NCBI GenBank assembly: GCA_027306695.1 | Contig: DAHUZH010000002.1 | Location: 1 to 64,000 of the forward strand | Reading direction: 5' to 3' | Origin: Acidobacteriaceae bacterium | GTDB taxonomy: Bacteria > Acidobacteriota > Terriglobia > Terriglobales > Acidobacteriaceae | DNA length: 64,000 nucleotides | In this document: positions 18,756-28,014 of the stretch, one piece after another | How the letters are laid out: each line of letters starts with the position of its first letter | Numbering within the stretch: the first letter of the stretch is position 1 | The notes under the pieces: generated by a model | The model's input: the letters and a program-made list of their open reading frames with translations, nothing else | What the model was told of the DNA's origin: nothing | Database searches by the model: none | Translations under genes and position numbers: made by a program

Positions 18756-19326
18756 GACAAAGATTGCACAACCTGCAATGCTCCCGGAACCTGGGGACAT
18801 AAGGACAGGCAGGGTAGCAAATGCAGTTGCGGAGCTGCTCATGCGCAAGTTGATCGTGCCGAAAGTTTATTTCGAGCCCAAAGCACTCGCGTCTTTCCAG
18901 AAGGCAACGACATATGAACACGCATTTTTGCCGCCTGATTCATACAAGGCTCCCGATGTTCTGGCCATAGATCGGGCGGGAACAGGGGATGTTCATGCGA
19001 TACATATCTTCCCTGGCCCAATAATGGGCTTCAAAAACTTAAAAAGCTTGGCGGAATTTATACAGCTTTTTCTTGCAGCGTTTCCCGCTCATTTCAAGTA
19101 TGTCGCTGTGGAATCTGAGATCTCCGACTTCGTGTCGAAGCAACAATTATTTGCTGATGACGGTTTCGGGCGTGTAGGAGTTATCGAGATTAAAGAAAAT
19201 CCGACCGCTCCTCCTGAAGCGAGAATTGTCATCCAGGCCGAACGATTCCGAGTCGAACCTAGGTGGATCGAGAAATTCGATAATTTCCAGAAGAAGACAC
19301 ATGCGGATAGAGAGACTCGGGGCTGA
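18748..19326 (+). CDS. Unknown protein overlapping the HEPN-like gene
   Basis: 192 residues. ATG 18748 lies inside the end of the HEPN-like frame and has GGAGGGAGG just upstream, so it is chosen over upstream in-frame starts. The product is soluble and alpha/beta, with APDVLAIDRAGTGDVHAIHI and later GRVGVIEIKEN. These could be parts of a restriction-nuclease-like fold, but the catalytic pattern is not clear. I do not recognise the family. The tight overlap with a HEPN-like gene, the compact size and the isolated position between the rpmE terminator and dusB suggest a two-gene module such as toxin-antitoxin or defence. That is inference. Confidence 0.6.
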   Translation: MPKTKIAQPAMLPEPGDIRTGRVANAVAELLMRKLIVPKVYFEPKALASFQKATTYEHAFLPPDSYKAPDVLAIDRAGTGDVHAIHIFPGPIMGFKNLKSLAEFIQLFLAAFPAHFKYVAVESEISDFVSKQQLFADDGFGRVGVIEIKENPTAPPEARIVIQAERFRVEPRWIEKFDNFQKKTHADRETRG

Positions 19327-19373
19327 AGTCACTCGCCATGAAAAAGCACTGGGACAATCCGGCGGAGCACGCG

Positions 19374-20501
19374 ATGCCCAAGAGTGCGCGTGTGCCTGCG
19401 TCGCTGCGCATCGGTTCTGTTCACATTGCGCCGGCGACGGTGCTCGCACCGATGGCGGGCGTTACGGACACGGTGTTTCGCCGTTTTATCCGCAATGCCA
19501 GCCTGTTCAGTCATGGTAGCGCGCCAGAAAGCGCGGCGACGGATTTTGTCCACGGCGTCGAAGCCAACATCAGCAATCAACAATCCGGCTGTGGGCTGAT
19601 TATGACGGAGTTTACCTCCGCAGATGGCCTGTCGCGCATGCGGGAGTCAAAACGCAAGCGCTATCTCACGTTTTACGAAGACGAACATCCCATCGCTGCG
19701 CAGCTTTTTGGTTCCGACCCGGAGACATTGGCCGAGGCCGCGCGCATTGTCGAAGATGCAGGCTTCGACATCGTCGATCTGAACCTGGGCTGCCCGGCCA
19801 AGCGCGTCGTCAGTTGCAATGGCGGCAGCGGCCTTTTACGCGATCTGCCGCTGATCGAAAAGATTTTTGAGCGCGTGCGTGCAGCGGTGCGCATTCCTTT
19901 CACCGTGAAATTTCGCCTGGGATGGAATGACGACAACATCGTCTGCGTGGAATTGGCGAAACTGGCTGAAGCGAGCGGGTTGAACGCGGTGGCGCTTCAT
20001 GCGCGTACCCGCGAGCAGGGTTACGCAGGGCAGGCGCGGTGGGAGTGGATCGGCGCCATCAAGCAAGCGGTGCAGATTCCTGTCATCGGCAACGGCGATA
20101 TTCGTACGCCGGAGGACGCCTGCGCCCTGATCGCTGAGACGCACTGCGACGCAGTGATGATTGGGCGTGCTGCTCCGGCGAACCCTTGGATATTTCGCCA
20201 AATTGCGGAATACACCGCGACCGGCAGCTATACCCAGCCCACGGAACTTGACCGCTATCAGTTGATCCGCACGTATTTTTCCATGCTGCTGGAGGAAGAA
20301 TATCCAGACGCCACCGGCAAGATGAAGCAGTTTGCTTCGTGGTTTACGCATGGAGTTCCGGGGGGGGCTGCGTTGCGCAAAGCTATTTATGAGGCCAAGA
20401 CCGGAGTTGGGATCATCGAAGCGGTCGAGCGGTTCTTTGCACCGAGGCTCGCTGCAACGACTGTCCAGGCCGAAGATTCCATTCCAGTACTGGTTCCGTA
20501 A
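19374..20501 (+). CDS. dusB: tRNA-dihydrouridine synthase DusB
   Basis: 375 residues. FMN-dependent reduction of uridine in tRNA. Landmarks are LAPMAGVTDTVFRR, the catalytic cysteine in NLGCPAKRVVSCNGGSGLLRD, VKFRLGW, ALHARTREQGY, VIGNGDI and GRAAPANPWIFRQI. Compared with Escherichia coli DusB there is an insertion of about 25 residues after FRRFIRN (SLFSHGSAPESAATD and beyond). ATG 19374 has GGCGGAG upstream; ATG 19338 is an alternative adding 12 residues. It lies 47 nt after the preceding unknown gene. Confidence 0.95.
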   Translation: MPKSARVPASLRIGSVHIAPATVLAPMAGVTDTVFRRFIRNASLFSHGSAPESAATDFVHGVEANISNQQSGCGLIMTEFTSADGLSRMRESKRKRYLTFYEDEHPIAAQLFGSDPETLAEAARIVEDAGFDIVDLNLGCPAKRVVSCNGGSGLLRDLPLIEKIFERVRAAVRIPFTVKFRLGWNDDNIVCVELAKLAEASGLNAVALHARTREQGYAGQARWEWIGAIKQAVQIPVIGNGDIRTPEDACALIAETHCDAVMIGRAAPANPWIFRQIAEYTATGSYTQPTELDRYQLIRTYFSMLLEEEYPDATGKMKQFASWFTHGVPGGAALRKAIYEAKTGVGIIEAVERFFAPRLAATTVQAEDSIPVLVP

Positions 20502-20508
20502 GAAACTT

Positions 20509-22092
20509 TCACAGTTTGCTCTCGCGGCGCTTGCGAAAGACCACGCGAATCTTTTCGCGCCAGCGCTCATCGAGTGCGATCAGGGTCCAATCCACATCCG
20601 GCGAAATATAGCGCAGTACAATTTCCGTTGTCGAGTGGATGCGCAGCGCAGGCGCAACCAGATACAGCAATGGAGCGTCGGGCCGCAGTTGCTTGCCCGG
20701 GAAATATCCAAAGCGTTCGAGGTCGCTCTTTGCATCGGCGCTGCGTTTCGGGGCCGCCATTGGATGATGATGCCGCCGCACGCGCACCCAATAATCCAGC
20801 GCTTGCAGCGCGAGATGCAAGTCCTCATTCGCTTTGATTTCCACCACCACCAGCCTGCCATCGCGCCGCACGGCCAGAAGATCGAGCACGGCGCGGTCGG
20901 CGGCAGAAAATGCCGGGACCTGCGCGTACACAGGCTGCGGCTCAATCATCGCATCGATCGAACCCGGCGAGCGCCGCAGCATCGACTCCAGCCAGCGCTC
21001 CGGCTGCTGACGGTAGAGTGCATCGCGCTTGTCTCCCGTGGCCCGTCTGCGAAGGACCAGTTGCGCCACCAACTCGCGCAGTGTTGGCGCAGACTCTTCC
21101 GTCAGCAGCGTGGCATTGGCCCCGCTGCCGAAAAGAATCTCTTCCGAGCGAGCAAAACTATTTTCGGCCACGCTGGTGCGCACGCGCGCAAACTCTATCC
21201 CATGCCATAGCAGACCGACTTCGCTGCCGCTGCGGAAAACGACTTCCATCTCCGCCGCTGCGTCCGGTGGAAGCAGCGCCTGTACCCGTTCGATGGCTAC
21301 CCGAAAGCGTTCTTCCGCCGCCAAGGTGTTGGGCGCATGCACCAGATGCGTGTCGAGATTTCCCTGGTCGCTGTGCTCTCGAAGATACAGCTCTTCTGTT
21401 TTTTCATCGAGTTCATATAGTTCCCACTTGGCGGCGCGCGGATGCATCCAGGCCAGCCGAGCGGCGGTCACTGCGGATTTCCCTCGCGGAAGAATCAGCC
21501 GCAAGCCTTCCACCAGGCGACGGCCTCCACTCTGTTCGCGGCAATGATGCAGCCATAGCACGCCAAGCGTGAGCACGCCGTCAATCAGCGCTTGAGACTC
21601 TTCGCCATTGACTGCGATCACCGCCCACGCGGAGCTGCCGCAGACCAGCATTCCCCGTGCGTAGGCGGGACCGAAGCTGCGCTCCAGATCCATCGCCGTA
21701 CGCAGACCGTCCACTTTGTAGTCGGGAAAATAACGCGGCAAGATGCGTTCCAGCAGCGGAATAAAACGGGTGCGCGTGTTCTCCCGCTGTGAAGGCAGGC
21801 GGCGCTGCTGCGGTTGCAATTCCAGCGTCTGTGGCTTGGTCTGGCCCATGCGCAGAACATGCAGGCGCAGGCCGGTTTTGCGCACGGTGATGTCTATGAC
21901 GTGCCGAATTAAATCGCGTTCTTCCGACCACACATGCAGCATGCAATGGCCGTGCTCCGTCGCGACCGAGGTGTGGGCCAGCCGCAGATCGAACAGGATG
22001 CGCCCGCCCTCCAGCAACACGGCAGCGGGCTGGTCATCCAGAAATGTCTGGAGTTGGACGGCCAGTTGTTCCGGGCTGGCCGCTTCTACCAT
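20509..22092 (-). CDS. Unknown protein with C-terminal PD-(D/E)xK-like domain
   Basis: 527 residues, soluble. The N-terminal part has no family I recognise. Residues about 405-445 read DRAVLDLLAVRRDGRLVVVE then IKANEDLHLALQALDYW, a D-x(n)-E-x-K arrangement with a following helix, as in archaeal NucS/DUF91 and Holliday-junction-resolvase-like nucleases. The start ATG 22092 overlaps the stop of the YfiT-like gene by 7 nt, so the two are coupled. Nuclease activity is inference, and the core may serve only as a scaffold. The gene is convergent with dusB. Confidence 0.65.
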   Translation of the reverse strand: MVEAASPEQLAVQLQTFLDDQPAAVLLEGGRILFDLRLAHTSVATEHGHCMLHVWSEERDLIRHVIDITVRKTGLRLHVLRMGQTKPQTLELQPQQRRLPSQRENTRTRFIPLLERILPRYFPDYKVDGLRTAMDLERSFGPAYARGMLVCGSSAWAVIAVNGEESQALIDGVLTLGVLWLHHCREQSGGRRLVEGLRLILPRGKSAVTAARLAWMHPRAAKWELYELDEKTEELYLREHSDQGNLDTHLVHAPNTLAAEERFRVAIERVQALLPPDAAAEMEVVFRSGSEVGLLWHGIEFARVRTSVAENSFARSEEILFGSGANATLLTEESAPTLRELVAQLVLRRRATGDKRDALYRQQPERWLESMLRRSPGSIDAMIEPQPVYAQVPAFSAADRAVLDLLAVRRDGRLVVVEIKANEDLHLALQALDYWVRVRRHHHPMAAPKRSADAKSDLERFGYFPGKQLRPDAPLLYLVAPALRIHSTTEIVLRYISPDVDWTLIALDERWREKIRVVFRKRRESKL

Positions 22093-22616
22093 CCCATCCG
22101 CTCACGCAGGGCAGTGATGTGCGCGGTGTGATGGCGGCCATGCCAGGCATAGAGTGCGGCCACTTGTTCGAGCGTTTGATCGCCGGATTGTGGATGTTTA
22201 TATCCGCGCTGGCCCCAGTCGGATTCATCGAGAGAACGCAGGAGAACGACCCAGCGGGCATGCAGCGCGTCGAGCAGTTGCAGCGAGATCGCAGCGGACT
22301 GCGTGCGCACATCGGCCAGCTCCGCCCAAAGATTTTCCTTGTATGGCGTAATCGCCGGCCAATCTTCTGTCAGCGCCAAGCGCGTTCGAGCAGCGGCCTG
22401 CATGTGACTGTCGGCAACATGATGGATGGTCTGGCGCACGCTCCAGCCACCTTCCCGGTAGGGCGTTTCGAGTTGGGTCTCATACAGTCCGTCCACGGCG
22501 TCGCGCAGTTTTTGCGGCAGTTCCGCAATCGCATGAACAGCGTCCTCACGCTCCTGCGGCGAAAGGCGAGCGGGCCGCACGAATTTTCCAATGGGATAGC
22601 GTAAATCATTATTCAT
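22086..22616 (-). CDS. YfiT/BstA-like DinB-superfamily metal-dependent enzyme
   Basis: 176 residues. Four-helix DinB fold with a histidine metal site: SVRQTIHHVADSHM near residue 60 and WHGRHHTAHI near the C-terminus. YPIGKF at the start is typical of the YfiT subgroup, whose members in Firmicutes include bacillithiol S-transferases. The thiol partner here is unknown. ATG 22616 is chosen because GGAG precedes it. It overlaps the following nuclease-like gene and diverges from tldD. Confidence 0.85.
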   Translation of the reverse strand: MNNDLRYPIGKFVRPARLSPQEREDAVHAIAELPQKLRDAVDGLYETQLETPYREGGWSVRQTIHHVADSHMQAAARTRLALTEDWPAITPYKENLWAELADVRTQSAAISLQLLDALHARWVVLLRSLDESDWGQRGYKHPQSGDQTLEQVAALYAWHGRHHTAHITALRERMGW

Positions 22617-22775
22617 GCACTCCACGCTACCATGGGATGCTCTCGCCATGCAGCCTTGACTTTTTGGAGACAGCCACCAAAAGCATCGTTGGACCCCGCG
22701 ATGAATCTAAAGATTAGAATCGAATCAGGCCGCCAATGCGCGCCGTCATTGCGCACGCCAGCCCTAGGAGCACAC

Positions 22776-24218
22776 ATGCAAGCAGCATCGCCGGACACCC
22801 GCAAATTTTTCTACGAACATCTCGGCCTGAATGACCAGATACTGGAGCGGTGTCTCAGCGAAGCGCTCTCGGCGGGCGGCGACTATGCCGATCTCTATTT
22901 TGAGTACATCACCGCCAGTTCGCTGATGGTCGATGAGTCGCTGGTGAAATCCGCAAGCCAGGGCATCAGCGCGGGTTGCGGCCTGCGGGTGGTTTCCGGC
23001 GAGCGCACCGGCTATGCCTATACGGACGATCTTTCTCCCGAACGGTTGATGCGCGCCGCGCGTACAGCAGCGCTGATTGCCAGCGGTCCTTCCAAGCAGC
23101 AGGTGCAAGGCTTTCGTGAGTCACCGTCTGCCGGACTCTACCCCATCGCCAGCGCGGGTTCGGATGCCGAGACGGCGGCCAAGCTGGAACTGATCCAGCG
23201 GGCCAATCGCGCCGCGCGCGCTTACGACCCGCGTATCGTGCAGGTGCAGGCCAGCTTTGCGGATGAACTGCGGCGCATCCTTGTCGCAGGTTCGGATGGC
23301 AGCTTCGCCACAGACACGCAGCCACTTGCCCGCCTGAGTGTTTCCGTTATTGCGAAAGAAGGCGAAAATATCGCGCGCGGAAGTTCCGGCGGCGGTGGGC
23401 GCGTGTTGCTCGACTTTTTTCTGACCAACAAGACGCCTGAATACTTTGCGACCGAAGCCGCGCGGCAGGCAGTTTTACAGCTTGGCGCAGTTCCAGCGCC
23501 AGCCGGCGAGATGCCGGTGGTGCTTGGACCGGGATGGCCCGGGGTTCTGCTGCACGAGGCCGTCGGACATGGCCTGGAGGCCGACTTCAATCGTAAGAAA
23601 ACATCGGCCTTCGCCGGTCTTGTCGGCCAGATGGTCGCCAGCCCCAAGGTGACGGTGGTCGATAACGGGACGATGCCGAACCGCAGAGGCTCGCTCAACG
23701 TGGACGATGAAGGTTCGCCGACGCAGGAGACGGTACTGATCGAAAACGGCGTGCTGAAGGGTTACATGAGCGACAAACTGTCGGCGCGGTTGATGGGCAT
23801 TGCGGACACCGGCAACGGACGCCGCGAAAGCTATCAGCACATTCCCATGCCGCGCATGACCAATACCTACATGCTGGCCGGTGAGGACGACCCGCAGGAC
23901 ATCATCCGTAGTGTGCGACGAGGACTGTACGCCGTAAATTTTGGTGGCGGACAGGTGGACATCACGAACGGGAAATTCGTCTTCTCCGCGTCGGAAGCGT
24001 ATCTCATCGAAGACGGCAGAATCACCGCGCCGGTGAAGAACGCGACATTGATCGGCAATGGGCCGGAAGCGTTGAAGCATGTCTCGATGGTCGGCCATGA
24101 CCTGCAACTGGATGAGGGTGTGGGAACTTGCGGCAAGGCGGGACAGAGCGTTCCGGTGGGCGTCGGCATGCCGACTATCAAGCTGGACAAAATGACCGTG
24201 GGTGGAACGAGAAATTAA
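22776..24218 (+). CDS. tldD: Metalloprotease TldD
   Basis: 480 residues. Catalytic subunit of the TldD-TldE peptidase that trims unfolded peptides such as antitoxins and processes some natural-product precursors. The zinc site is H260-E-A-V-G-H265 in LLHEAVGHGLEAD. Other family landmarks are VDNGTMPNRRGSLNVDDEG, RMTNTYMLAG, YAVNFGGGQVDI and the C-terminal GTCGKAGQSVPVGVG. ATG 22776 has AGGAG 6 nt upstream. tldE follows after 31 nt, so the two form an operon. Confidence 0.95.
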   Translation: MQAASPDTRKFFYEHLGLNDQILERCLSEALSAGGDYADLYFEYITASSLMVDESLVKSASQGISAGCGLRVVSGERTGYAYTDDLSPERLMRAARTAALIASGPSKQQVQGFRESPSAGLYPIASAGSDAETAAKLELIQRANRAARAYDPRIVQVQASFADELRRILVAGSDGSFATDTQPLARLSVSVIAKEGENIARGSSGGGGRVLLDFFLTNKTPEYFATEAARQAVLQLGAVPAPAGEMPVVLGPGWPGVLLHEAVGHGLEADFNRKKTSAFAGLVGQMVASPKVTVVDNGTMPNRRGSLNVDDEGSPTQETVLIENGVLKGYMSDKLSARLMGIADTGNGRRESYQHIPMPRMTNTYMLAGEDDPQDIIRSVRRGLYAVNFGGGQVDITNGKFVFSASEAYLIEDGRITAPVKNATLIGNGPEALKHVSMVGHDLQLDEGVGTCGKAGQSVPVGVGMPTIKLDKMTVGGTRN

Positions 24219-24249
24219 GTCATAGTCAACAGTTTTGAGGAAAATTTTT

Positions 24250-25626
24250 GTGAATAGTACAGTTACCGTTACATCTCATGCTATAGACCAAGAATTTGTA
24301 ACCGACATTGTTGCTAAAGCGCTGCGCGCCGGAGCCAGCGATGCTGAAGCTGCCTTTGGCGAGGGCGATGAGTTTGAAACGCTGGTCCGGCTGGGACAGG
24401 TGGAGCAGTTAAAAGAGGCTGGTTCGCGCGCGCTGGGGTTGCGCGTGTTTCAAGGCACAAGGACGGCCTCCACTTCCACCAGCGATCTTTCACCGGAAGG
24501 CATCGAGCAGTTAGTTTCCGGCGCGATGGCGTTGGTCCGCGTCACTTCAGAAGATCCATACGCGGGTCTGCCGGAGCGTGAGGAATTTGGTACGCTTGCG
24601 GGCGATCTCGATCTGTATTACGAGGATGTTTATTCGCTTCCGGCCATTGAGCGGATCGAGTATGCACGCCGCGCGGAAGCAGCAGCCATGGCTGCCGACA
24701 CACGCATTCAAAACTCCGGCGGAGGCAGTTTCGACGCCGCGACGGGACGCAAAATTCTGGCGAATTCTCGCGGGTTTGTCGGGGAGTCGCGCCGATCTTC
24801 CTGCTCCATCAGCGCGCAGCCGATTGCGCAGTCGCCGGACGGCGGCATGCAGCGCGATTACTGGTATTCCAGCCAGCGTTCGCTGGCCCTGCTCGATTCT
24901 CCGGAATCGGTGGGCCGGGAAGCGGCGCGGCGCACGCTACGAAAGCTGGGAGCGCGAAGAGTGCCCACGCAAAGGGTCTCGCTCGTGTTTGCGCCAGAGG
25001 TTGCTCGCTCGATTCTGGGGGCCATTCTTGGCGCTGTGAACGGAAATGCCGTTTACCGCGACTCGTCATTTCTGGCAGGCAAGCTGGGCGAAACAGTTGC
25101 GGGCAGTAATCTGACCGTCATCGATGATGGCACGATGGTAGGCGGTTTCGGCAGCGCACCCTTCGATGGCGAAGGTCTGCTGACGCGCCGCAAAGTCGTC
25201 CTCACGCAGGGTGTGTTGACCAGCTATCTGCTGAATACATACACGGCGCGCAAGCTGGGTTTGCAGTCGACCGGCAACGCCGCGCGCGGACTGGCTGGCA
25301 GCCCCGGCATTGGCGCGGGCAATTTTTATCTGGAGCCAGGAGAGAAAACGCCGGAGGAAATTCTTGCCGAAATTCCCAATGGATTGTACGTGACTGATTT
25401 GATTGGCCATGGCGTGAACATTGTCACCGGAGATTATTCGCACGGCGCTTCCGGCCTGTGGATTGAAAACGGAGAACTCATCTATCCGGTGGAAGAAATT
25501 ACGGTTGCGGGCAATTTGAAGGAGATGCTCCACAACATTTCCAGTGTTGGGAACGACTTGATTTTCCGCAGCGCGATGGCCTGCCCTACGCTGTGTATTG
25601 AAGGAATGACGATTGCGGGCGAGTAA
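24250..25626 (+). CDS. tldE: TldE/PmbA metalloprotease partner
   Basis: 458 residues. Non-catalytic partner of TldD in the heterodimer; it lacks the HExxxH zinc motif, as expected. Landmarks: TRTASTSTSDLS, YAGLPEREEFG, VVLTQGVLTSYLLNTYTARK, GNFYLEPGEKTPEEIL, LYVTDLIGHGVNIVTGDYSHG and IEGMTIAGE. GTG 24250 is preferred over TTG 24235 because GAGGAAAA lies 5-12 nt upstream of it. Convergent with egtD. Confidence 0.93.
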   Translation: MNSTVTVTSHAIDQEFVTDIVAKALRAGASDAEAAFGEGDEFETLVRLGQVEQLKEAGSRALGLRVFQGTRTASTSTSDLSPEGIEQLVSGAMALVRVTSEDPYAGLPEREEFGTLAGDLDLYYEDVYSLPAIERIEYARRAEAAAMAADTRIQNSGGGSFDAATGRKILANSRGFVGESRRSSCSISAQPIAQSPDGGMQRDYWYSSQRSLALLDSPESVGREAARRTLRKLGARRVPTQRVSLVFAPEVARSILGAILGAVNGNAVYRDSSFLAGKLGETVAGSNLTVIDDGTMVGGFGSAPFDGEGLLTRRKVVLTQGVLTSYLLNTYTARKLGLQSTGNAARGLAGSPGIGAGNFYLEPGEKTPEEILAEIPNGLYVTDLIGHGVNIVTGDYSHGASGLWIENGELIYPVEEITVAGNLKEMLHNISSVGNDLIFRSAMACPTLCIEGMTIAGE

Positions 25627-25645
25627 TAGTTCTTTGTTGTTCTCG

Positions 25646-26698
25646 CTACGCGGCTTCTTCTTCCGCATCATCCTCCATCATTGTCTCGCTGTCTACCACG
25701 CGCGCCAGATGCACACCGAACCAGCGGTCGGAGTCATACCAGCTTTGCTCCAGGACAAAGCCGCTTTTCAGCAACATGTCTTCCACCGCTTCCACAGTAA
25801 ATTTGTAGCTGTTCTCGGTGTGGATGGATTCTCCCCGTCGGAAGTTAAAGCTGCGGCCCAGCAAAGGCACACGCACAGCTTGATTGCGATTACTGTCCAG
25901 GTGCATTTCAATGCGGCTTTCTTCGGCATTCCAAATCGCGCGATGCTCGAAGGCGTCGAGCGCAAAATCGGCCTTCAGTTCGCGATTCAAACGGGCCAGA
26001 ATGTTTCGATTGAATGCCGCGGTCACACCAGCTTTATCGTTATAGGCCGCCAGCAACGGCGCCGCAGCTTTCGCCATATCCGTGCCCAGCAGCAGTGCAT
26101 CCCCGGGTTGGAGCTGCGAACGTAGCCACTGCAATAATTCCACCGCTTCCTCTGGATCGAAGTTTCCGATGCTGGAGCCGATATATAACGCGAGTCGGCT
26201 ATTTTCTTCTGGCAGATTCAGAGATTTTCCCTGGGTAAATTCGGAACAGATGGACCGCACCTCGACTGCTGGCAGAGCTGCATGGACGTTCCTGCTGGCC
26301 CACTGCAACGCGGCTTCTGAAACATCGACCGGCATGTATAGAGCGTGCCCTTGCCGCGCCATCAGAGCACGCAACAGCGCGACAGTTTTGCTGGCGCTCC
26401 CGGCCCCCAGTTCGAGTATGGAAAGCTGCTCGCCGCCAAGGCCAGAGGCCGCCACAATAATTTCGTCGGCATGCCGCAAAAAAATGGAGTGTTCGAGCGA
26501 GGTCAGGTAATACTCCGGCAGCCGCGTGATGGCCTCAAACAGTCGCGAGCCTGGAGCATCATAGAACAGCCACGATGGCAGATATTTTTGCTTTGCGGAA
26601 AGGCCTTCGAGCGCAGCTTTGGCCACTGCGAATGTTTCCAGTGTCGCTGCGGCATTCGATTGGTCTGTCGAATTATCGATGACAGAGCTAGAGTTCAT
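25646..26698 (-). CDS. egtD: L-histidine N-alpha-methyltransferase EgtD
   Basis: 350 residues. It makes hercynine by three AdoMet-dependent methylations of histidine, the first step of ergothioneine synthesis. The fold is shown by ILELGAGSASKTVALL (AdoMet site), PVDVSEAAL, LALYIGSSIGNFDPEE and LLLGTDMAK, with the C-terminal IHTENSYKFTVE and WYDSDRWFGVHLARV. It overlaps egtB by 4 nt (ATGA) and so is translated with it. A short acidic tail (EDDAEEEAA) follows. Confidence 0.94.
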   Translation of the reverse strand: MNSSSVIDNSTDQSNAAATLETFAVAKAALEGLSAKQKYLPSWLFYDAPGSRLFEAITRLPEYYLTSLEHSIFLRHADEIIVAASGLGGEQLSILELGAGSASKTVALLRALMARQGHALYMPVDVSEAALQWASRNVHAALPAVEVRSICSEFTQGKSLNLPEENSRLALYIGSSIGNFDPEEAVELLQWLRSQLQPGDALLLGTDMAKAAAPLLAAYNDKAGVTAAFNRNILARLNRELKADFALDAFEHRAIWNAEESRIEMHLDSNRNQAVRVPLLGRSFNFRRGESIHTENSYKFTVEAVEDMLLKSGFVLEQSWYDSDRWFGVHLARVVDSETMMEDDAEEEAA

Positions 26699-27993
26699 AC
26701 GCCTTCTCCATCCGACGCCAAACGAATGCCGGAAAATTGCCAGCACGCGGCTGGTGCAAAAAAATTCCGATAGGTTGCACGAATATGCGACAACGGTGTC
26801 GCCACCGAACCGCCACGCAACACCATTTGGTTGCACATAAATTTCCCGTTATACTCCCCGAGCGCGCCCGCCGCCGGTTTGTATCGCGGATATGCGGTGT
26901 AGGGACTTTGTGTCCACTCCCACACGTCCCCGAACATCTGTGCCGGATGCTGCGCGTCCTCATTGAATGCTGCTGGCTGCGGATGGAGTGCACCATTTTC
27001 GAGTAAATTTCCAGTGACGGAAATACCGGAGGCGACATGTTCCCATTCAAACTCGGTGGGTAGGCGGCATCCAGCCCAGCGCGCGTAGGCGTCGGCCTCG
27101 TAGTAGCTCAGATGGCAGACCGGTGTTGTCAGCAATTCGCTGAGCGGCGCTGCCCCATGCAGGGTGAACACATCCCATGCACCCTGAGGCCCCGGTTGCC
27201 AATAGAGTGGCGCATTCCAGCCCTGCGCTTGCACTGTGTCCCAGCCGTCGGAAAGCCAAAGTTCTGGGCGGTCGTAGCCATGGTCCCGCATAAAGTCGAA
27301 ATATTCGGCGCAAGTGACCAGGTTCGATGCGAGGCGGAATGGTTCGAGATACACACGATGCCGCGCGAGTTCATTGTCGAAGGCAAAGCCGCTGCCCGTG
27401 TGGCCAATCTCCACCAAGCCCCCGGCATAGGAGAGCCATTTTCTCTGGGCTGCCTTCATCGTCGGCGCGGGCAAAGGCAACGGCGCGTAGACCGGCTGCA
27501 AAGGGTTCGACCAGAAGGCATGCTTCATATCTGTCAGGACCAGTTCCTGATGCTGTTGCTCATGGTGCAGGCCCAGCTCGATACGTTCCTGCGCTGCTTG
27601 GGATGCTCCTTGTTGCAATAATTGAAGGACAGATGCTTCCACATGTTGGCGATAGGCCAGCACCTGCTCCAGCGAAGGGCGCGAAAAAGACGCGCGCAGA
27701 CGCTTTTCAGGATGAGGCCCAAGGGACTTGTAATAGCTGTTGAAGAGCCAGAGAAAATCTTCGTCGAAGGGCCGGTAGGCCGGGGCAAATTCACGCAAAA
27801 TAAATGTTTCAAAGAACCAGGTGCTGTGAGCAAGATGCCATTTGACCGGACTTGTCTCCGAGCAGGATTGCACCATCTGGTCTTCCGGCGTCAGCCGTGC
27901 GGCGAGACCGGCAGTCCTGCCACGCACGGCCTGAAAACGCTGGGCGAGAGACGACTCCGTCGGGCTGGATTGCAGAACTTCCGTAGTGGCCAC
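26695..27993 (-). CDS. egtB: Ergothioneine sulfoxide synthase EgtB
   Basis: 432 residues. Non-haem iron enzyme that joins hercynine with a cysteine thiol donor. The N-terminal DinB half carries the iron ligands: KWHLAHSTWFFE (H53/H56) and LGLHHEQQHQE (143-150). The C-terminal half is a formylglycine-generating-enzyme-like (SUMF1) domain: GFAFDNELARHRVYLEPF, RLPTEFEWEHVA, FGDVWEWTQSPY and VLRGGSVATPLSHIRATYRN. GTG 27993 is chosen because AGGAG lies 9 nt upstream. The VIT transporter gene ends 21 nt before, so the three genes probably form an operon. egtA, egtC and egtE are not in the window. Confidence 0.94.
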   Translation of the reverse strand: MATTEVLQSSPTESSLAQRFQAVRGRTAGLAARLTPEDQMVQSCSETSPVKWHLAHSTWFFETFILREFAPAYRPFDEDFLWLFNSYYKSLGPHPEKRLRASFSRPSLEQVLAYRQHVEASVLQLLQQGASQAAQERIELGLHHEQQHQELVLTDMKHAFWSNPLQPVYAPLPLPAPTMKAAQRKWLSYAGGLVEIGHTGSGFAFDNELARHRVYLEPFRLASNLVTCAEYFDFMRDHGYDRPELWLSDGWDTVQAQGWNAPLYWQPGPQGAWDVFTLHGAAPLSELLTTPVCHLSYYEADAYARWAGCRLPTEFEWEHVASGISVTGNLLENGALHPQPAAFNEDAQHPAQMFGDVWEWTQSPYTAYPRYKPAAGALGEYNGKFMCNQMVLRGGSVATPLSHIRATYRNFFAPAACWQFSGIRLASDGEGV

Positions 27994-28014
27994 AGCATGC
28001 TCCTGAAAAAACTG

